From Pirellulaceae bacterium (GTDB lineage Bacteria; Planctomycetota; Planctomycetia; Pirellulales; Pirellulaceae): DNA of 64,000 nucleotides. The stretch lies in NCBI GenBank assembly GCA_019636385.1, contig JAHBXT010000001.1:434001-498000 (forward strand). Direction: 5' to 3'. Positions 1 through 8,733 of this stretch are shown here, piece after piece. Made by a program: the position numbers and the translations under genes. The notes below the pieces were generated by a model. The model searched no databases and was not told where the DNA came from. It was given only the letters and a program-made list of their open reading frames with translations. How positions within the stretch are numbered: the first letter of the stretch is position 1; each line of letters opens with the position of its first letter.

Positions 1-1
1 C

Positions 2-1996
2 TTTCGGGCTTATGGAGCAGCCATCACCAGCAGCCGCTTGGGGCTACCTCGTTATTGGTTGCAATCGCGCGAGGTCGAGTTTGTCGACCAGCGTGATGAC
101 GGCAATTTGTCGGTCTATTCACCTTCGGATGCCAGGCGCCCAACCAACATGCTGGCTACTTCGCGTAGCAATTTTCTGTACCTGTCTGGTTTGCCCATCT
201 TGTTCTGGCCAAACTTCAGTACGAACCTGTCCGAACCTAGTTTCTATTTGACTGGCGTGAGCGTCGACAACGATAAGATTTTCGGGACGCAGGCTTATCT
301 GGATTGGGATGTCTATCAACTGTTGGGAATTCAAGGGCCGCAGGGCACGAAGCTCAAACTGTCCACGAACTATCTCTCGAAACGCGGATTCTCGTTGGGT
401 GGGCGGTTTGACTACGATGGACCGACTTGGCTGTTCGGCGCTCCCGGAGTTGGTTTCTCGGATGCCTGGTTTATCGACGACCAGGGACAGGACTTTCTGG
501 GCCGCGACCGCACAGATCTTACACCGGAAAAGACCTTTCGAGGCCGGACGTTGTCGCGCAATCGCCTGTACTTTTCCCCGAACGTTGAATTGATCAGCGA
601 GACCGGTTGGATTAGCGATCGCAATTTCTTGGAACAGTATTTCGAAAACGAATGGGATCAGGAAAAGGATCTCGACACGGCCGCGCGGTTGCGACGCTAC
701 AACGGCAATCGTCTGTTTGAGGTCTTTGGCCAGGCTCGCTTCAATAAATTCTTCACCGAAACCGAGTGGCTACCGCGAGTGAATCACTACTGGTTGGGCC
801 AGGATCTGCTTGGTCAGCGATTTACGTGGAACGCATTCACCAACGTCGGATACGCTCACCAGCGGGTGGCCACCACACCTGTTGACCCTGTGGACGCCGC
901 CAAATTCGCACCGCTGGGCTGGGAAAGTGACAGCGAAGGCTTGCGCGCAAGAACGCGACAAGAACTGAGTCTGCCAATGGCTTTGGGTGTGTGGAAAATC
1001 GTTCCATTTGTGTCTGGTGAAGCTGGATTTTGGAACGAAGATATTGCGCAGCAAGAGGTGACTCGTTTATCGGGCCAAGCCGGCGTTCGCACTGCACTAC
1101 CACTATGGAGTGCTAACGCGAACGTCGAGAACCGACTATTCGACCTGCGCGGGCTAGCTCACAAGGTGACGCTCAAGTCAGACATTTTCTTCGCGGATAC
1201 CAATCAAGACCTAGATCGCTTTCCGCTGTTTGATCCGTTGGACGACAATTCCCAAGAACATTTCCGTCGCCGTTTCATCTTCGACACGTTTGGCGGTGCA
1301 CTTCCCAAACAATTTGACGAACGGAATTATGCGGTTCGCTCCGGCATGCAGCGCTGGGTGACCGCCTACAGCGGCGAAATCTTTGAACGTACTCAACAGG
1401 CACGTTTCGGCATTGACCAACGCTGGCAAACGAAACGCGGTCTGCCTGGTCGCGAGCGGATTGTCGATCTGGTGACTCTTGATTTTGACATGATCTACTT
1501 TCCTCGACCAGATCGCGATAACTTTGGTGAAGACGTTGGCGGACTGAACTACGATTTTCGCTATCACATCGGCGATCGACTGACGTTGCTGTCCGATGGT
1601 TACGCCGATGTATTTGCCGATGGACTCAAGACCATTTCGGTGGGTGCCAATGTTAGTCGTCCTGGTCGTGGCGATGCCTATATTGGCATGTTGTCGATCG
1701 AGGGGCCGATCAGCGCCAGCATTCTCAACGGCTACGTAAATTACAGACTGAACGAAAAATGGATAGTTTCGTCGGGCGCGGCTTATGACTTTGGGCAAGC
1801 AGGATCGATTGGCCAGTCCCTGGCGCTAACGCGCATCGGAGAAACTGCGCTGATTCGCATGGGTGTCAACGTCGACCGAGGCCGCGATAACGTTTCATTC
1901 AACTTCAATATCGAACCACGCTTCCTGCCGACTCGCAAACTCGGACAGTTGGGTGGACAACTGATTGCCCCCGCCGGGTTGTTCGGTGTCGAATAG
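2..1996 (+). CDS. LptD/OstA-like outer-membrane beta-barrel protein, C-terminal part
   Basis: The reading frame is already open at the first base, so the start and N-terminal part lie outside the window. The visible 660 or so residues begin with the end of a beta-jellyroll (OstA-type) segment ('YWLQSREVEFVDQ', then 'GLPILFWPNFS') and continue as a long run of alternating aromatic/polar beta-strands, as in the LptD barrel that inserts lipopolysaccharide into the outer leaflet. The order short N-terminal beta domain, 'GxPIxxxP' motif, then barrel is what I used for the call. Family membership is inferred from this layout; other organic-solvent-tolerance or porin-like barrels are possible. It is followed on the same strand by a secreted DUF11 protein after about 200 bases, so co-transcription is uncertain. 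Confidence 0.65.
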   Translation, partial: FRAYGAAITSSRLGLPRYWLQSREVEFVDQRDDGNLSVYSPSDARRPTNMLATSRSNFLYLSGLPILFWPNFSTNLSEPSFYLTGVSVDNDKIFGTQAYLDWDVYQLLGIQGPQGTKLKLSTNYLSKRGFSLGGRFDYDGPTWLFGAPGVGFSDAWFIDDQGQDFLGRDRTDLTPEKTFRGRTLSRNRLYFSPNVELISETGWISDRNFLEQYFENEWDQEKDLDTAARLRRYNGNRLFEVFGQARFNKFFTETEWLPRVNHYWLGQDLLGQRFTWNAFTNVGYAHQRVATTPVDPVDAAKFAPLGWESDSEGLRARTRQELSLPMALGVWKIVPFVSGEAGFWNEDIAQQEVTRLSGQAGVRTALPLWSANANVENRLFDLRGLAHKVTLKSDIFFADTNQDLDRFPLFDPLDDNSQEHFRRRFIFDTFGGALPKQFDERNYAVRSGMQRWVTAYSGEIFERTQQARFGIDQRWQTKRGLPGRERIVDLVTLDFDMIYFPRPDRDNFGEDVGGLNYDFRYHIGDRLTLLSDGYADVFADGLKTISVGANVSRPGRGDAYIGMLSIEGPISASILNGYVNYRLNEKWIVSSGAAYDFGQAGSIGQSLALTRIGETALIRMGVNVDRGRDNVSFNFNIEPRFLPTRKLGQLGGQLIAPAGLFGVE

Positions 1997-2197
1997 CGCC
2001 ACTCTGCAGCAACCCTCACACATACGGTGGCCGGTACCAACCGAGGGTTGGTTCAGCGTTGCGTGGTGGCATGCTAGCATGATGGGCAAAGTTAGCCGAC
2101 TGATCTTCCCAGCTAAGGTGCGTTGTGCTACGTACTTTCTATGGCAGACAAGCCTCAATTGGTTTCCGTGTTAAAACGTCGGCAGGGATGTCGTCCA

Positions 2198-4573
2198 ATG
2201 AAAAAGACCTCGACTCGGCTGGCCACAGCCGCAGCGGTACTACTGATGTCGGCGTTTGCCATCGTGTTGGCTCATCACGACGCTCGACAGCGCGACCTTG
2301 GCAAAGAAGATGCGTCTCTGCCCAGTAGCGTCATTCAGACCACCACGACGCCACTGGCACTGGACACCGATTCGACGGCGCTAACCAGGCCCACGACGGT
2401 ACGCGCCAACAATCAATACCCAGCTGTAGACCAACAGTTTCCAACCCAGAACGAAGCACCACTGCCACCAGCCCAGCGTTACTCGACCAGCCCTGCTGCC
2501 ATCGAGCGTCTGCCCGAATTCGACTCATTGTCCTCAGCTACGGAGCTAGTCGAAGCTGACATTGACGTCGACGCTGACATTGACTCTGACTATTCATTCA
2601 CAGACAGTGATGTGCTGCCCGTGGGAGGCGAAAACTCGGTACTGCCACTGCCACCCTCGGCAACCAGCAATCTGTTGGCCGAGCGTCCGGCTAGTTTACC
2701 GCTAATCGGCTCGCAACCGTCGGCCATGCTCAGTAGTCCTCAGCCTGCAAGTCCACCGCCGCATTCTACAGGTCTGATGCCACTGCCCAATTCTGTCGAC
2801 GCACCGCCAGCATTTTCTTCGGATGTCCAGCGTCCCTCGATGCCCCGCACCGATTTACGCGGAAGCAACGATGCACCCGGCTGGCTAGGCAACAACGGCA
2901 ACTCGACTGCGACCGGACCCTCACCAACGCAGTTATCAATGCCACCATCCACGCTGACGCCGGCGGCTGCCCAGCCTACCACTCAAGGGTTCGGGCAATC
3001 TTACACTCAACCTGCCATGCAACCAGTATCGCAACAGCCTGGTCAATTGCCATCTGCGTTATCCACTGCTCAGCCCGGCTCATCCCTCAATCAACCAAGT
3101 CGCAATTATTCAGACGGTGGCTTCGAAACTTCCTCTGTGTCACCGGTTCCACGCGGGTCGCTGATCAGCAATCAGCCTGGCAACCGCTACTTGGATGGCT
3201 CACAGAATCCTGTCATGCAGATTCAAAAACGAGCGCCGGAAGAAACACAAGTCGGCAAGCGAGCCTCACTGGTCATTACTGTTCGCAACGCAGGCAATGC
3301 CACGGCGCATGAAGTCACCGTGGTGGATCGCGTGCCGCGTGGGGCACGGTTGATTGAATCCAGTCCACCGGTCAGTCCGACGCCCGATGGCACGTTGGTA
3401 TGGCAGTTAGGCGAAATGGCCTCAGGTGATGAACGAACCATCAACTTGCAAATTGTACCTGAAATTGAAGGCGAAGTCGGCAGCGTGGCTTCTGTGCACT
3501 TTGCGGCTCAAGCTTCGGTGCGCACCGTCGTCACAGCGCCCAAATTGGAATTACAGATTGAGTCGATTGGTCCAGTGATCATCGGGCAGTCACAACAAGT
3601 CGTCGTTTTACTACGCAACATGGGCACCGGCGTGGCTCGGGGCATTCGCATGGAGGCCGATGTACCAGGACAATTGCGACACGAAAGCGGCGAGGCACAA
3701 TTGGAAGCTGTTGTTGGCGACTTACGCCCCAATGAAACGCGGCGCATGACACTCTCGGTAGCGGCAGTGCAGCCGGGCCAGGCCCCGTTTGTCGTCCGAG
3801 CCGTCAACGACGACGGCGTACAGGCTGATCATTCGCTGACCGTCGACGTTCGCGCGCCACAATTGGCTGCCACCATCGCAGGTCCAGCGTTACGGTATCT
3901 GGAGCGTCAAGCCAATTACCAGGTTGTCGTGACCAACACCGGAACAGCCATAGCGCGCAATCTAGATTTCGTGGTTCATCTGCCGGTGGGATTGAAGTTT
4001 GTCTCCGTCGATATTCCGCAAGCCAGCTACCATCCTCAATCGCATTCCATCACGTTGGGCCTGGCGGAGTTAGACGCCGGCCAAGCCGCACCATTTACCT
4101 TGACCGTATTGCCAGTACAACTGGGGCAGCAAGTTGTACGCTTCAATGCCACGGGCGACCTGAATATCTCCGCCGAAGCCAAGGCTCAGGTCACGGTTTC
4201 AGGGCTGGCCGAACTATCCTTCACCATCGGTCAGGATAATGGTACAGTCGAAGTTGGTGCTACGACTACTTACGCCGTTCAAGTTACAAACATTGGCAAT
4301 CAACCGGATAAGAATGTACAATTGCAGGTGCAACTGCCCGAGGGCACTAAATTGTTGCAAGTTGATGCACCCGTTGAGTATCGCGTTGAACCCAATCGCA
4401 TCACCTTCGCTCCGGTTGCTGAAATGCGCAATCGCGATGTCAAGACCTTCCGTTTTCAAGTGCAGCACAATCGAGCTGGTAACCAAGTTGTTCGCTCGCA
4501 GTTGACCAGCGAAAACTGGCCAGTGGCGGTGGTGAAAGAGGAAGGCACTTTGGTCTACAACGATCAGAACTGA
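2198..4573 (+). CDS. Secreted protein with four DUF11-type repeats
   Basis: About 791 residues. The ATG at 2198 is preferred because it has an AGGGA-type ribosome site about nine bases upstream and begins a clear signal peptide (MKKTSTRLATAAAVLLMSAF); the frame is open further upstream to 2123 (TTG). Residues 25-350 are low-complexity Pro/Ser/Gln/Ala-rich, probably an extended linker. Residues 350-790 contain four immunoglobulin-like DUF11/CARDB-type repeats, each with the pattern 'VTNxGxxxAxxxxxxxxxPxGxxf' (for example 'VTNTGTAIARNLDF' and 'VTNIGNQPDKNVQL'). Such repeats occur in planctomycete cell-surface proteins, presumably as structural or adhesive stalks. No catalytic motif is visible. 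The cardiolipin synthase gene starts two bases after its stop, so the two are likely co-transcribed. Confidence 0.8.
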   Translation: MKKTSTRLATAAAVLLMSAFAIVLAHHDARQRDLGKEDASLPSSVIQTTTTPLALDTDSTALTRPTTVRANNQYPAVDQQFPTQNEAPLPPAQRYSTSPAAIERLPEFDSLSSATELVEADIDVDADIDSDYSFTDSDVLPVGGENSVLPLPPSATSNLLAERPASLPLIGSQPSAMLSSPQPASPPPHSTGLMPLPNSVDAPPAFSSDVQRPSMPRTDLRGSNDAPGWLGNNGNSTATGPSPTQLSMPPSTLTPAAAQPTTQGFGQSYTQPAMQPVSQQPGQLPSALSTAQPGSSLNQPSRNYSDGGFETSSVSPVPRGSLISNQPGNRYLDGSQNPVMQIQKRAPEETQVGKRASLVITVRNAGNATAHEVTVVDRVPRGARLIESSPPVSPTPDGTLVWQLGEMASGDERTINLQIVPEIEGEVGSVASVHFAAQASVRTVVTAPKLELQIESIGPVIIGQSQQVVVLLRNMGTGVARGIRMEADVPGQLRHESGEAQLEAVVGDLRPNETRRMTLSVAAVQPGQAPFVVRAVNDDGVQADHSLTVDVRAPQLAATIAGPALRYLERQANYQVVVTNTGTAIARNLDFVVHLPVGLKFVSVDIPQASYHPQSHSITLGLAELDAGQAAPFTLTVLPVQLGQQVVRFNATGDLNISAEAKAQVTVSGLAELSFTIGQDNGTVEVGATTTYAVQVTNIGNQPDKNVQLQVQLPEGTKLLQVDAPVEYRVEPNRITFAPVAEMRNRDVKTFRFQVQHNRAGNQVVRSQLTSENWPVAVVKEEGTLVYNDQN

Positions 4574-4575
4574 GA

Positions 4576-6060
4576 ATGATGACTGAATGGGTGCGGGCGA
4601 TCAGCGTTTTCGAGCTCTGGTCTGTCGTCGGTGTCGTCGCAGTTTTTCTAAGTCAAGTCGTCGTAGCCGTGCGCGTCATCATGAGTCGCCGAGCTGTCGG
4701 CGAAACTCTGGCCTGGATCATGTTGGTCTTGGGCCTTCCTGTGGTCGGTTGGGTGATGTACCTGCTAGTCGGTGAGCTGCGTTTGGGTTCCGCGCGCGCC
4801 AAACGTATCCAGCGTCTGTCAACCGTTGTCGCCACTCGACTCAATCAGCTCGATCCCCACGGACATGACATTGCTTGGCATCAATTACGGCCCGAATGTG
4901 AGCAACTGGCTCGAGCCGGCCGCAGCGCGCTCCAAGTACCAGCCCTGCCAGGCAATGAACTGGAGCTGATTGACGATTGGCAGAAGGTTTTTGATGGTTT
5001 GGTAGCGGACATCGACGTGGCCAAGATCAATTGCGATTTCCAGTTTTACATCTGGCATGCGGCTGGCAGAACATCCGACATCGTAGCTGCCATTGAGCGC
5101 GCCTGTGCGCGCGGAGTTACCTGTCGTATCCTGGTGGACTCGCTCGGTAGTTGGTCCTTCCTGCATAGTCAGGAAGTGAAGCGACTGCGAGCCGCCGGGG
5201 CGCAGGTGCTGGAAGCGCTGCCCAGTCGTTTGTGGCGACTGCCGTTTGTCCGCTATGATTTGCGGATGCACCGCAAGATCGTGTTAATCGACGATCGCCT
5301 GGCTTGGACCGGCAGTCTAAACATGGTCGATCCGCGCTACTTCAAACGTGAAGCCGGCGTGGGGCAGTGGATCGATGCCATGGCGCGCGTGCAAGGCCCG
5401 GCGGTGGAGGCTCTGGCCGTGACCTTCCAAACCGATTGGCAAATCGAAAGTGGCTCGACCAGTGAGCAATTACCCGATCTGACAGGCGACCAACCCTTGG
5501 TTCGGTGTGGAAACAGCATCGTCCAAGTCCTACCTAGTGGCCCCGCGTTTTCGGTAGAAGCCATCGAGCAGATTCTAATCACCGCCATCTACATGGCCCG
5601 CGAGGAGTTAGTCATTACCTCGCCCTATTTTGTCCCCAGCGAAGCACTGTCGATGGCCCTGGCCTCTGCCGCACGCCGTGGTGTGCGCGTAATTGTAATT
5701 ATTCCTGCTCAAGTCGATTCGTTGCTGGTACGCCATGCCAGTCGCGCCTTTGCCGGAGAACTGTTAGATGCCGGAGTGCAAATGGCCTTGTTCACCGGTG
5801 GACTATTGCACACCAAGAGCGTCAGTATCGATCGTCAAACCAGTCTGTTCGGAACGCTGAACATGGATCCCCGCAGTTTGCGTCTGAATTTTGAAGTTAC
5901 GCTGGCCGTCTACGATCCGCAGTTCACTGTGCAACTTCGCCAACTGCAAGAGTCGTACTTACGCCAATCACAATGGTTAGACGCTCAGCAATGGAAGCAA
6001 CGGCCAGTCATATCGCGATTCATCGAAAACGTCGCACAACTCCTAAGCCCACTGTTGTAG
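4576..6060 (+). CDS. cls: Cardiolipin synthase
   Basis: 494 residues, normal length for bacterial ClsA-type enzymes, which condense two phosphatidylglycerol molecules (or a related pair) into cardiolipin at the inner membrane. Two N-terminal transmembrane helices (about 10-30 and 40-63) precede two phospholipase D domains. Both HKD motifs are visible: 'MHRKIVLIDDRLAWTGSLN' near residue 233 and 'LLHTKSVSIDRQTSLFGTLN' near residue 415, the latter with K and D in place. The segment 'VITSPYFVP' before the second HKD is typical of the family. The start (ATG ATG at 4576/4579) lies directly after the stop of the DUF11 gene, so translation is probably coupled. Nothing unusual is seen. Confidence 0.93.
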   Translation: MMTEWVRAISVFELWSVVGVVAVFLSQVVVAVRVIMSRRAVGETLAWIMLVLGLPVVGWVMYLLVGELRLGSARAKRIQRLSTVVATRLNQLDPHGHDIAWHQLRPECEQLARAGRSALQVPALPGNELELIDDWQKVFDGLVADIDVAKINCDFQFYIWHAAGRTSDIVAAIERACARGVTCRILVDSLGSWSFLHSQEVKRLRAAGAQVLEALPSRLWRLPFVRYDLRMHRKIVLIDDRLAWTGSLNMVDPRYFKREAGVGQWIDAMARVQGPAVEALAVTFQTDWQIESGSTSEQLPDLTGDQPLVRCGNSIVQVLPSGPAFSVEAIEQILITAIYMAREELVITSPYFVPSEALSMALASAARRGVRVIVIIPAQVDSLLVRHASRAFAGELLDAGVQMALFTGGLLHTKSVSIDRQTSLFGTLNMDPRSLRLNFEVTLAVYDPQFTVQLRQLQESYLRQSQWLDAQQWKQRPVISRFIENVAQLLSPLL

Positions 6061-6309
6061 GATCGCTTACTGGGAATCGCAGAAGCGGCCCAGCATGCGG
6101 CTAAGACGCTGTCGGTCAATCCAGCGACGGCATGGGCACTGATGCCTACCAGGCAAAACGCGCCTTGAAACTCCAACCGATGCGTCTCCTGACTCGACGC
6201 TTGGCCTGCAAGTGCTGGCGCTCGGCGACTGGATGCACTAGGCCTTTGCCTGTACCTTCAGTCGGATCACTGCAGTGTTATAGGTTTGGGCTATTTCAGC
6301 CTAAGTCTT

Positions 6310-8643
6310 CTAGAACTTCCAACGCAGCTCAAATCGCGAGCCAAAGAGATTGGAGGCGTTCTCGCGAATGCCGCCCATATGATCAGTGCGGAAGATCAGG
6401 TTGTGGCTGAGCGGCTTCTGATAGCGCACCCCTAAAGCATATTGATCCCCCGGCGCACTGCGCAACAGCGCAGGACCGAAGGCTTGCAGCATAGCGAACT
6501 CCAACACCAATTGATGTGAAAACTGTGAGCCTAATAAGTTAACTCCAGATGCAAAGCCAAAGGTGTTGTTACCCGTGGCATCAAGCGTCGGGTAGCCGGT
6601 GATTCCGTCGGTCTCGAAGTTGAGGCCGGTATTGGTTAGAATCCCACCGGCTATGCCGGCACGGGCCAGGCTCTGCGGCCGACCTTGTCCATAAAACAGA
6701 TTTAGATAAGGAACAATCGTATTGGGATATGCTGAAACGAGAGAATTTTCGATCAGTAGCAAGTGGCCATCGGCGGTCCGATCTTGTTTGGCCAATTGTT
6801 CCTGTCCGGTATTGAGAATGAAGCGGACAGAATTGGACAGTCGCGACAGGTAGCGACGAGTAAATGCCAGCGAGATGTTGTGGTAGCTGTGATCGCCGTC
6901 GATGCCTATTCGACCCGAGTCATCGCTAACAAACGCGTAGTTGGCTTCAATGTAGCCTTCATAGGCATCGATGAACCAAGCGCTTCCAAATACGTCTGCC
7001 GAACTATCTTGCGTGGCAAACGCATCGGTCGTGACATTGTCGAAAGCGCAAAAGAAGGTCGCGTCGTAGTTGGACCACTTTAGCCGGCGGCTATGGCGCG
7101 CGGGCAGTGCCACAGCTGCACCCAGCATCGCATCGTTGGCCCAAATGCCATTTTGATAGACCAAGGGGATCAATCCAAACGTGAACGGCAGGTCAAATGG
7201 TGGGTAGATACCGCGAGCACCGCCCAACAGCGCTCCGGCATCGCCTTCAAAGAACAGCGTGTTGAAATTGAAATTCGTGCCATCCAGCAGGTCGACAGGA
7301 TCGTTGAACGCCAAACCCGTGGGCAACGTGGCGCGATTCAGTGGTGATACAAAGGCGTGAATTCGCTCGGTAGAGGTCAGCTGTAAATCCATATCCAAAT
7401 TCAGCACATTACCCCACACATGGGACTGTCCGGCAGCATTATTGTTGACCCCGATGGCGGTGCGCGCATCGCCGTACACCAAGAAGTGCGGCTTCATGGG
7501 ATTGGAAACACCCAACCAATTCTTGGCCGGAGGATAAATTCCTCCGGTGTACAGCGGACGCCATAGTTCGATCAACGGACGCTGCACGGGAACCGAGAAT
7601 TTGCCGCGATAAACATGCGCTGCCGCCTCAGGGTCGAACGTGTTGCCAGCTGGCCCACCCTCCGGGCCAAAGTCTGTCGGTGAATACTCAACCTTTTGCG
7701 TCGTGGAGTCGATGTGTGCAGGATGATATTCTGGCAGATTGAATTCGGGAACAATCCGTCGCTTGTTCTGTGATGCAGTTGGGTCATTGCCCCCCGCCTC
7801 CACACCCATAGTCGGGCTCGACTGCGGGAATTGAGGCCGCCAGTCATCATCGGGCAATGTGGGTACTTGAGGCGCGTCCCCATGTACCGGTCCAGCCTGC
7901 GGAACTTCAATAATCAGGCTCTTGGGTGTTGTATCGTAGACTTGCAGGTTAGTGCCAGCCTCAATCTTCACCCAATCGGGTATAGCAGCGTCTGGCGCAA
8001 CGGCTCCATTGGGTCGGTTGGGAGTCGATGCCTCTGTTTTTGAAACGGCCCCACTTGAGACAGGCTGTCCACTGGCTGGATTTTCGTCGGTCGGGCTTAC
8101 AGCGTGAGGAGCCACAATCGAAGACTCCACAGACGATGTCTGGCCAGCAGCACTGGCAGCAGTCGGCGAAGTTGCAGGAGCTGCTGGCGGATGCAAATCG
8201 GGTAACGCTGGGTTAACCAGTTGTTGGTTGGGTAGTATCTGCGCTTGATCGAAGTACGGAGCAGGAATCGCTGCATCTACCCATGCCGGAGAGCCGGGCG
8301 GATTGGCCGTTCCATCTGCAGCGGCCAGAACTTGCCTTTGGGGCTGAGTGCGATCAGTTGTTGTGGCTGTTAGCCGAGCGGATGAGGCAGCGCTGGAAGG
8401 TGATTGAATGGAGGGTGAATCGACGGTGGCTGGCGGTCGACCTGCGGAATACCGCAGGTCCACAACTTGGCGCCGGGCAGTAATTGTAGGAGCCGTGGCG
8501 GGTGGCAAGTCCGTTAACTTACTAACTGGTCGTGCGTGCGTAGTCGCATTCGTGATTCCTGTCTGTCCAAATAATGGAATCGAGCAGAACGCTGGGCAGG
8601 CTAGTAGCACAGCGTTTGCGATAGTGATTCCCACTGACTTCAT
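6310..8643 (-). CDS. Beta-barrel outer-membrane protein with long low-complexity N-terminus
   Basis: About 777 residues. The ATG at 8643 is chosen because it starts a signal peptide (MKSVGITIANAVLLACPAFC); the frame extends to 8709 without a better signal. Residues 30-330 are rich in Pro, Ala, Ser and Thr. From about 360 to the end the sequence alternates aromatic and small residues as in an outer-membrane barrel, ending in 'SRFELRWKF', a C-terminal Phe of the kind recognised by BAM. Phrases such as 'FNFNTLFFEGDAGALLGG' are not a family I can name. It lies about 90 bases downstream of a pentahaem cytochrome on the same strand, so the pair may form an operon. Substrate and role are unknown. 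Confidence 0.72.
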   Translation of the reverse strand: MKSVGITIANAVLLACPAFCSIPLFGQTGITNATTHARPVSKLTDLPPATAPTITARRQVVDLRYSAGRPPATVDSPSIQSPSSAASSARLTATTTDRTQPQRQVLAAADGTANPPGSPAWVDAAIPAPYFDQAQILPNQQLVNPALPDLHPPAAPATSPTAASAAGQTSSVESSIVAPHAVSPTDENPASGQPVSSGAVSKTEASTPNRPNGAVAPDAAIPDWVKIEAGTNLQVYDTTPKSLIIEVPQAGPVHGDAPQVPTLPDDDWRPQFPQSSPTMGVEAGGNDPTASQNKRRIVPEFNLPEYHPAHIDSTTQKVEYSPTDFGPEGGPAGNTFDPEAAAHVYRGKFSVPVQRPLIELWRPLYTGGIYPPAKNWLGVSNPMKPHFLVYGDARTAIGVNNNAAGQSHVWGNVLNLDMDLQLTSTERIHAFVSPLNRATLPTGLAFNDPVDLLDGTNFNFNTLFFEGDAGALLGGARGIYPPFDLPFTFGLIPLVYQNGIWANDAMLGAAVALPARHSRRLKWSNYDATFFCAFDNVTTDAFATQDSSADVFGSAWFIDAYEGYIEANYAFVSDDSGRIGIDGDHSYHNISLAFTRRYLSRLSNSVRFILNTGQEQLAKQDRTADGHLLLIENSLVSAYPNTIVPYLNLFYGQGRPQSLARAGIAGGILTNTGLNFETDGITGYPTLDATGNNTFGFASGVNLLGSQFSHQLVLEFAMLQAFGPALLRSAPGDQYALGVRYQKPLSHNLIFRTDHMGGIRENASNLFGSRFELRWKF

Positions 8644-8733
8644 GGTTGAATAACCAACAAAAATTGTTTGACCAATTCGAGCGGTCAGCGACCACTGCCG
8701 ACGCGACATCGCCCATCACTCAGTCTCAGTCAA

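Noticed and set aside
1211..1798. 195-codon minus-strand ORF
   Set aside because: Antisense shadow of the LptD-like gene with no domain or ribosome site.
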